DNA from: a virus
Length of the DNA stretch: 31,498 nucleotides
IMG/VR virus record: IMGVR_UViG_3300044613_001775
Location: 1-31,498 of that record
Direction: 5' to 3' (one strand)
A program made the position numbers and the translations under genes. The number at the start of each line of letters is the position of its first letter. Position 1 is the first letter of the stretch. Positions 28,389 through 31,498 of this stretch are shown here, in pieces. The notes beneath the pieces are model-generated. The model had not been told where the DNA came from and made no database searches. It saw nothing but the letters and a program-made list of their open reading frames with translations.

Positions 28389-28573
28389 GCTTTGAAGAGG
28401 CGGTGAAGGTTCTTGAGAGCAAGGGCTATCGAGTCCATGCCACGGTAACCGAGCCGAGCGGGTTAAGGTCTATTCTCTTCACACGTAAGGGCAAGATGAA
28501 GCAAGCCTCGGAGCTTACGGTTATTGCCCTTGCTCAAAGCTATGAGCAACCAAGCATGGAGCTTGATGGGTGA
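28385..28573 (+). CDS. Small hypothetical protein
   Basis: The 62-residue protein starts with a helix (MSFEEAVKVLESKGYRVHAT), has strands (SGLRSILFTRKG) and a second helix (ASELTVIALAQSYE). The helix-strand-strand-helix order recalls the small MSDY-type proteins of the leftward block, although sequence identity is low. It overlaps its neighbours by 4 and 8 bases. Function is unknown. Confidence 0.55.
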   Translation: MSFEEAVKVLESKGYRVHATVTEPSGLRSILFTRKGKMKQASELTVIALAQSYEQPSMELDG

Positions 28574-28784
28574 CTACCTCCGAGAAGATGCGGGGTGCTT
28601 CCATGAGCAACGCACCGGGAGTACTCCTAACCCAGATAGAAAGAGCAACGGGGCAAAGCGTCGAGCCAGAATGATTGTTATTGGCTCGGAGACCCATGAA
28701 AGATGGTGGTTGGATGTCGAGGCTGGAATGTTGCGGCTTGAGGTTATCCAAGAGGTTCTGAGAGTTCGCTACGGCCGTAAATAG
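28566..28784 (+). CDS. Last gene of early block, hypothetical
   Basis: The 72-residue protein starts MGDYLREDAGCFHEQRTG, has a basic stretch (NPDRKSNGAKRRARM) and a C-terminal part (ERWWLDVEAGMLRLEVIQEV) that could be strand then helix. I use ATG 28566, which overlaps the upstream stop; the frame is open 42 bases further upstream. A strong bidirectional terminator begins 3 bases after its stop. No domain is recognised. Confidence 0.55.
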   Translation: MGDYLREDAGCFHEQRTGSTPNPDRKSNGAKRRARMIVIGSETHERWWLDVEAGMLRLEVIQEVLRVRYGRK

Positions 28785-28786
28785 AA

Positions 28787-28810
28787 AAGCCCTCCAAGTG
28801 CGGAGGGCTT
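28787..28810. terminator. Bidirectional terminator between convergent blocks
   Basis: AAGCCCTCC (28787-28795) pairs with GGAGGGCTT (28802-28810) around a 6-base loop. On the minus strand it is followed by a T-rich run (TTTTCTATTT counting the stem end). On the plus strand TTGAGTCTTT follows. It ends both the rightward early block and the leftward block that begins near 29604. Confidence 0.88.
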
Positions 28811-28829
28811 GAGTCTTTATGAGATAGTC

Positions 28830-28964
28830 TTAGTCATACATGGCGTTCTCGATGAGCTTGATGATCGTACCTCTGATGGAACCTTGAGACTTAAGCCACT
28901 TGACCATGTGGACGGGGAGCCAGAAGCAAATCTGGCGGGCGTCCTCGCTGATGGGTGCGGGCAT
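28830..28964 (-). CDS. Short ribbon-helix-helix-like peptide
   Basis: The 44-residue product contains RQICFWLPVHMVKWLKSQG followed by SIRGTIIKLIENAMYD. One strand, a helix, a turn with Ser-x-Arg-Gly and a second helix is the pattern of Arc/MetJ/CopG ribbon-helix-helix DNA-binding proteins, which are about this size. Its ATG overlaps the upstream stop as TAATG. It could be a phage regulator; homology cannot be proved from this length. It is the last gene before the bidirectional terminator. Confidence 0.55.
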   Translation of the reverse strand: MPAPISEDARQICFWLPVHMVKWLKSQGSIRGTIIKLIENAMYD

Positions 28965-29200
28965 TACTTAACACCTCCGATGAAGAGCCAGAGAATGAAG
29001 AGGGCAACGGTGAAGATACCAAAGGCAAAGCTGGCTACCTTGTCCCAGTCGGTTACCCGTCGGTATCGCTTTGGTTCGGCTTGGAGTTGGCGGCTCTCGA
29101 TGATTCGCTCCATCACCTCGTGGCAGAAGCGGTCTTGATCGTGTAGGTTCTCACCTTTCTTGGGAGTGCGAAGGTCGGCGAAGTAGTTCTTGTCGCTCAC
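28964..29200 (-). CDS. Tail-anchored small membrane protein
   Basis: The 78-residue protein is polar and charged for about 50 residues (KNYFADLRTPKKGENLHD; CHEVMERIIESRQLQAEP) and ends in one hydrophobic segment (VASFAFGIFTVALFILWLFI) close to the C-terminus. It starts with GTG at 29198-29200, supported by a GAGGTG a few bases upstream and by the GTGA overlap with the previous gene. A membrane-localised moderator of infection is possible, but no family is recognised. Confidence 0.65.
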   Translation of the reverse strand: MSDKNYFADLRTPKKGENLHDQDRFCHEVMERIIESRQLQAEPKRYRRVTDWDKVASFAFGIFTVALFILWLFIGGVK

Positions 29201-29391
29201 TTGCTCACCTCAACTTCTACCACCTTGACGCCGCCGACCTTTTGAGCTACAATGCAAGCCTCTTCAAAGCTGGTGAATGTTCTTGCCCAGTTTGCTGAGC
29301 GGGTGAATTGATGGCGGCCTCCGGGCATAAGATAGGCGGTGACGCCTTGGAGTGCTGAGTGTCGATGTTCGAGTGCGAATGTTTTGTTCAT
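29197..29391 (-). CDS. Small hypothetical protein
   Basis: The 64-residue protein starts MNKTFALEHRHSALQGVTAY, has GGRHQFTRSANWARTFTSFE and a helix EEACIVAQKVGG before a final strand KVVEVEVS. It resembles a compact strand-helix-strand domain. AAGGAAC lies 8 bases before its ATG. The 51 bases upstream, up to the zinc-ribbon gene, hold a hairpin. Function is unknown. Confidence 0.55.
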   Translation of the reverse strand: MNKTFALEHRHSALQGVTAYLMPGGRHQFTRSANWARTFTSFEEACIVAQKVGGVKVVEVEVSK

Positions 29392-29416
29392 TTTGTTTTG
29401 TTCCTTGTTGGTTGGT

Positions 29417-29434
29417 GGGGAGGTTGCCCTCCCC
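29417..29434. other. Intergenic hairpin in leftward leader
   Basis: GGGGAGG (29417-29423) pairs with CCTCCCC (29428-29434) around TTGC. In the leftward transcript it lies between the zinc-ribbon gene and the next start at 29391 without a T tract, so it is not a typical leftward terminator. Read rightward it is followed by GTTGGTTTTT and could stop stray rightward transcription or adjust expression of the two downstream genes. Confidence 0.5.
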
Positions 29435-29442
29435 GTTGGTTT

Positions 29443-29604
29443 TTACTTTCTAATAATTTGTGCCTTTACTTTGAAGTTCAGAATTTCAAGGCATTGGCAA
29501 CACATCTTTTGCTTGCCAAGTGAATCTTTCCAAAATCCACCTTCCAGAGTTTGAAGAGTCTTTCCGCATCGTGAGCATTCTGTGTTTTTGTTTTCGTTGT
29601 TCAT
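29443..29604 (-). CDS. Small zinc-ribbon protein
   Basis: The 53-residue protein has a Cys pair ECSRCGKTL and a second cluster MCCQCLEIL about 20 residues later, a four-cysteine zinc-ribbon layout. The ends are polar (MNNENKNTE) and basic (FKVKAQIIRK). It is the first gene of the short leftward block, about 29 bases after a good promoter. Small zinc ribbons in phages often bind nucleic acid or host polymerase; this specific role is not shown here. Confidence 0.65.
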   Translation of the reverse strand: MNNENKNTECSRCGKTLQTLEGGFWKDSLGKQKMCCQCLEILNFKVKAQIIRK

Positions 29605-29625
29605 TTCGTGTTCCGTGTAACCTCA

Positions 29626-29654
29626 TTGGCTACATAATTATTATAGACTATACT
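29626..29654 (+). promoter_or_regulatory. Rightward promoter toward late block
   Basis: TTGGCT (29626-29631) and TATACT (29649-29654) are separated by 17 bases. A start near 29661 would give a leader of about 150 bases to the endolysin ATG at 29813, containing the operator-like motif and the dyad. A second weak option is TATAGT at 29800-29805, which would give a leaderless or nearly leaderless transcript. Confidence 0.45.
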
Positions 29655-29668
29655 TTCTCAGAACACAA
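29640..29668 (-). promoter_or_regulatory. Leftward promoter for zinc-ribbon block
   Basis: On the minus strand TTGTGT and a perfect TATAAT are separated by exactly 17 bases. The start would be near 29633, about 29 bases before the ATG at 29604. It overlaps the rightward promoter, so the two may compete. Confidence 0.75.
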
Positions 29669-29672
29669 GTGT

Positions 29673-29691
29673 ATTGTGAAAAATTGTACAA
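29673..29691. promoter_or_regulatory. Operator-like motif with palindrome TTGTACAA
   Basis: ATTGTG, a run of A and the perfect palindrome TTGTACAA (29684-29691) lie next to the divergent promoters. The same elements in the same order and spacing type are found at 24174-24196, suggesting one phage regulator acts at both regions. Confidence 0.45.
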
Positions 29692-29728
29692 AAAAAGTAA
29701 AAATGGCGTATTATCTAGACATCGCCTT

Positions 29729-29769
29729 GCTATCGGCTACTAGAAATAGCCCGTTCAGACCGTGATAGC
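29729..29769 (+). other. Two-part dyad in late leader
   Basis: The outer arms GCTATC (29729-29734) and GATAGC (29764-29769) enclose an inner stem GGCTA (29735-29739) and TAGCC (29747-29751) with a 7-base loop and a 12-base asymmetric strand. It could fold in the leader RNA of the late block or mark a protein or packaging site. Confidence 0.4.
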
Positions 29770-29812
29770 GAATCCCTTTATATAACTTTCTCAGTCTTTT
29801 ATAGTGGTTCCC

Positions 29813-30349
29813 ATGAATAACGCCCAAGCAATTACCGAGGTTCGAGCTATCTTGAATCGGCGTTATCAAAATTACAACCAGCTTCCCAACTCAGAGCGGG
29901 TACTTCTTGCCGCCGCCGTTCTTGCCGATGACATCCAAGTTAGAGAGGTTGGCGGGAATAATAATGGTGAGTGGGTTGAGGCGATACTTGAGGGTGTCAA
30001 GTTAGGCGAAGGGTATCCATGGTGTGCCGCCTTCATTGAGTTTTGTTGCGATGTAGCGGGGTTTACTGCTGGCCCCACCGACCGAGCCTCTGCCGCCGTT
30101 GATTCATGGCTGACGTGGGCAAGGATGGAAGGGCGGGTAACAAGCAATCCCAAGCGTGGAGACTTATGCCTCTGGAAGCGTTCAACGGGTAACCATATTG
30201 GTATAGTCACCGATTTGACGATCACGAGCGTGATGAGTATTGAGGGCAACACCACGCCGGGAGCGACTGGCAATCAGCGAGACGGTGGAGGGTGCTATCG
30301 ACGTACACGCCTCAGAAACTCTTGGACGCACTTTATTTCACTAGGATAA
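29813..30349 (+). CDS. CHAP-type endolysin, complete copy
   Basis: This is the complete 178-residue peptidoglycan hydrolase. The N-terminal helical region (about 1-45) precedes the papain-like fold with Cys71 in YPWCAAF, His128 in TGNHIGIV and the Glu144-Gly-Asn146 segment, the usual Cys-His-polar active site of CHAP amidases/endopeptidases. There is no signal peptide, so release depends on a holin, and no separate wall-binding domain. I chose ATG 29813; a GTG three codons upstream is in frame but overlaps a TATAGT. It opens the late block, which is unusual since lysis genes are commonly late-distal. A truncated strain copy is at 1-428. Confidence 0.82.
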   Translation: MNNAQAITEVRAILNRRYQNYNQLPNSERVLLAAAVLADDIQVREVGGNNNGEWVEAILEGVKLGEGYPWCAAFIEFCCDVAGFTAGPTDRASAAVDSWLTWARMEGRVTSNPKRGDLCLWKRSTGNHIGIVTDLTITSVMSIEGNTTPGATGNQRDGGGCYRRTRLRNSWTHFISLG

Positions 30350-30353
30350 TCTT

Positions 30354-30584
30354 ATGGCAACCGAACCACCAAGTAACGACTTCTTCACCGGCTTATCTGG
30401 CTTTCTCTCAAGTACCTTCGGCTGGTTATCAACCGTTATTCTAGGCATCTTCGGGGGTGGCAAATTGCACCAGCGAATAGTACAACTTGAAAAGGATTCG
30501 GAGGGGCTTTCTGGTCTCGCCGTACAAGTGGCAAAGATAGAGGCGAAGATAGACATTCTCCTCGACGACCGTAAGCGGGGGTAA
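30354..30584 (+). CDS. Small membrane/coiled-coil protein, second copy
   Basis: The 76-residue product is identical to that at 436-666 except for one Ile/Leu difference in the hydrophobic segment. It starts 4 bases after the endolysin stop, whereas the left copy has a 7-base gap. It has the same single hydrophobic segment followed by a coiled-coil-like helix. It ends TAA, in frame with the following metallophosphoesterase and with no standard start codon between them. Confidence 0.7.
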   Translation: MATEPPSNDFFTGLSGFLSSTFGWLSTVILGIFGGGKLHQRIVQLEKDSEGLSGLAVQVAKIEAKIDILLDDRKRG

Positions 30585-30587
30585 CCC

Positions 30588-31451
30588 ATTAATAATATCA
30601 AGACAACTCTTGAGATAACAGCCAAAGAGCCAAAAGTCCGACTTGGACTACTTTCTGACCTCCACTTTGGAGCCTCTTGCATGGTCAAGCCAGCACTCAA
30701 GTACGACCTCGAGAGAATGGCTGCCAGCAACTGCCGAATCGGGATTAACGGCGACGTGTTTGATTTTATTTTGCCGAGCGACCTTAAACGATTCGACCTC
30801 GACGCTCTTGATCGTGAACTCCTCCAAGGCGGACTTAAACCCATTGATGCCGCAATCGAAATGGCTTACGAGTTCTTGAAGCCGTATGCCCATTTAATTG
30901 AGTTTATAGGCATTGGCAACCACGAAGCCCACGTCTCCAAGCGACACCATATAGACGTGATGAGCATCTTGCTATACCGCTTGAATCAACTACCTAACGT
31001 AGAGGTTAAGGCGGGAGGGTGGTGTGGTTATTGGAACGTGACACTCAAGAGGCAAACCCGCTTAACAAACTTTCTCATGTACAGACACCACGGGGCGGGC
31101 GGGGCGGCTCCAGTTACTAAGGGAATCATTGACTTTCAGAGAATGTTAGCTTGGCAAGGGGACGTAGACGCCCTCTGGATTGGTCACAAGCACAACAAGT
31201 TTATTGACTTGGCCACCAAGATGGAATACCGCACCAAGAGGAACGAGGCACGTACCAAACAAGTCACTTGCATTATGACTGGAAGCTACCTCTCGACCTA
31301 TGGAACAGAGGCGGGAACCAATCCGAGTTATGCTCAAGCGTGGAATCTTGCCCCTCAGCAGTTTGGAGGGGTTATACTTGAATTGTCACAGAGAGAGTTT
31401 TATGTCGGCAAAGAGCAGACAGTAACCGTACAATGTACGGCTATCTTGTAA
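30588..31451 (+). CDS. Metallophosphoesterase, second copy, noncanonical start
   Basis: The product from the first in-frame ATG (30681) has 256 residues and differs from the left copy at only two positions (Ile/Val and Val/Ile). The first metal-binding motif SDLHFG lies before that ATG, encoded by codons that differ silently from the left copy. The candidate start at 30588 is ATT, where the other copy has ATC. The other motifs, NGDVFDF, GNHEAH and GHKHNK, are intact. The strong silent-to-replacement bias shows purifying selection on the enzyme. Confidence 0.72.
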   Translation: MNNIKTTLEITAKEPKVRLGLLSDLHFGASCMVKPALKYDLERMAASNCRIGINGDVFDFILPSDLKRFDLDALDRELLQGGLKPIDAAIEMAYEFLKPYAHLIEFIGIGNHEAHVSKRHHIDVMSILLYRLNQLPNVEVKAGGWCGYWNVTLKRQTRLTNFLMYRHHGAGGAAPVTKGIIDFQRMLAWQGDVDALWIGHKHNKFIDLATKMEYRTKRNEARTKQVTCIMTGSYLSTYGTEAGTNPSYAQAWNLAPQQFGGVILELSQREFYVGKEQTVTVQCTAIL

Positions 31452-31465
31452 GGGAACCTAACAAA

Positions 31466-31498
31466 ATGAATGAACTATTAAAGAAAATAATTGCCGGG
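31466..31498 (+). CDS. Candidate holin, 3'-truncated by window end
   Basis: The first 11 codons (MNELLKKIIAG) of the small membrane protein are present, with one Val/Leu change from the copy at 1546. The leader here has two extra A bases before the ATG. Confidence 0.6.
   Translation, partial: MNELLKKIIAG

Larger units (their letters stand above)
29605..29812. promoter_or_regulatory. Divergent control region without a convincing gene
   Basis: This 208-base stretch separates the leftward zinc-ribbon gene from the rightward endolysin gene. It holds two overlapping promoters (29626-29668), an operator-like motif (29673-29691), a two-part dyad (29729-29769) and AT-rich sequence with TATATA (29779) and TATAGT (29800) just before the endolysin ATG. 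A 20-codon frame at 29703-29765 is open but shows no ribosome binding site or protein features. Confidence 0.7.
29922..31498. repeat. Right copy of diverged end-to-end homology
   Basis: This corresponds to 1-1578, covering the endolysin C-terminus, membrane protein, metallophosphoesterase and the start of the holin candidate. Three-base and two-base indels lie only between genes. See the left copy for interpretation. If the contig joint is a strain switch, the unit genome is about 29,920 bases. Confidence 0.9.

Noticed and set aside
29520-29765. Rightward frame of 81 codons opposite the zinc-ribbon gene
   Set aside because: It crosses both predicted promoters and the operator-like motif; the opposite strand encodes a clear four-cysteine protein.
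29703-29765. 20-codon frame MAYYLDIALLSATRNSPFRP
   Set aside because: It has no ribosome binding site, is too short to judge and lies in a structured leader.
1-31498. Identical direct terminal repeats of a T7-like genome
   Set aside because: The two end copies differ at about 9% of bases in the first 300, whereas true terminal repeats are kept identical by replication.
1-31498. tRNA genes or integrase/attachment sites
   Set aside because: I saw no cloverleaf-like sequence, no tyrosine or serine recombinase motifs and no exact short repeats suggesting att sites.

Overview
The window is a tailed double-stranded DNA phage genome with a siphovirus plan: HK97-type terminase, portal, protease and capsid, a tape-measure gene and no contractile-tail genes. 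The two ends are homologous. Bases 1-1578 align with 29922-31498 at roughly 91% identity over the first 300 bases and close to 99% near 1390-1545, with mostly synonymous differences. The simplest reading is a circularly mapping genome of about 29.92 kb whose assembly runs past its start into a second strain variant. The sequence does not identify the host. GC is near 50% by eye, with a clearly AT-richer segment at about 22.1-24.2 kb. I found no integrase, transposase, tRNA, rRNA, CRISPR array or DNA polymerase.

There are four transcription blocks, two divergent starts and two convergent ends. The rightward late block begins at 29813, crosses the contig joint and ends at the terminator at 20986-21013. 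Its order is lysis genes (CHAP-type endolysin, membrane/coiled-coil protein, metallophosphoesterase, small membrane protein), terminase small and large subunits, portal, minor head protein, fused prohead protease, major capsid protein, decoration-like protein, four neck genes, major tail protein, tail assembly chaperones with a probable -1 frameshift, a short tape measure, two large tail-tip proteins and a four-gene fibre cluster. Almost all genes overlap as ATGA or TAATG, so translation is probably coupled.

The leftward accessory block (24097 down to 21111) holds ten overlapping genes, mostly tiny. They include a PP-loop/PAPS-reductase-like enzyme, a PD-(D/E)XK nuclease-like protein, two single-pass membrane peptides and a small paralogous family. 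The rightward early block (24203 to 28784) starts with a small helix-turn-helix protein and carries a recombination and replication set: Gam/Gp157-like protein, Erf annealing protein, SWIM-type zinc protein, SSB, RusA resolvase and a replication initiator with an iteron array inside its gene. A short leftward block (29604 down to 28830) holds a zinc-ribbon protein, two unknowns and a ribbon-helix-helix-like peptide.

The points most worth checking are a conserved metallophosphoesterase whose first catalytic motif lies upstream of any ATG, GTG or TTG in both strain copies; the iteron origin; the G GGA AAA frameshift site; a shared operator-like motif at both divergent promoter regions; a long terminase gene overlap; and the accessory cassette with its repeated gene junctions.
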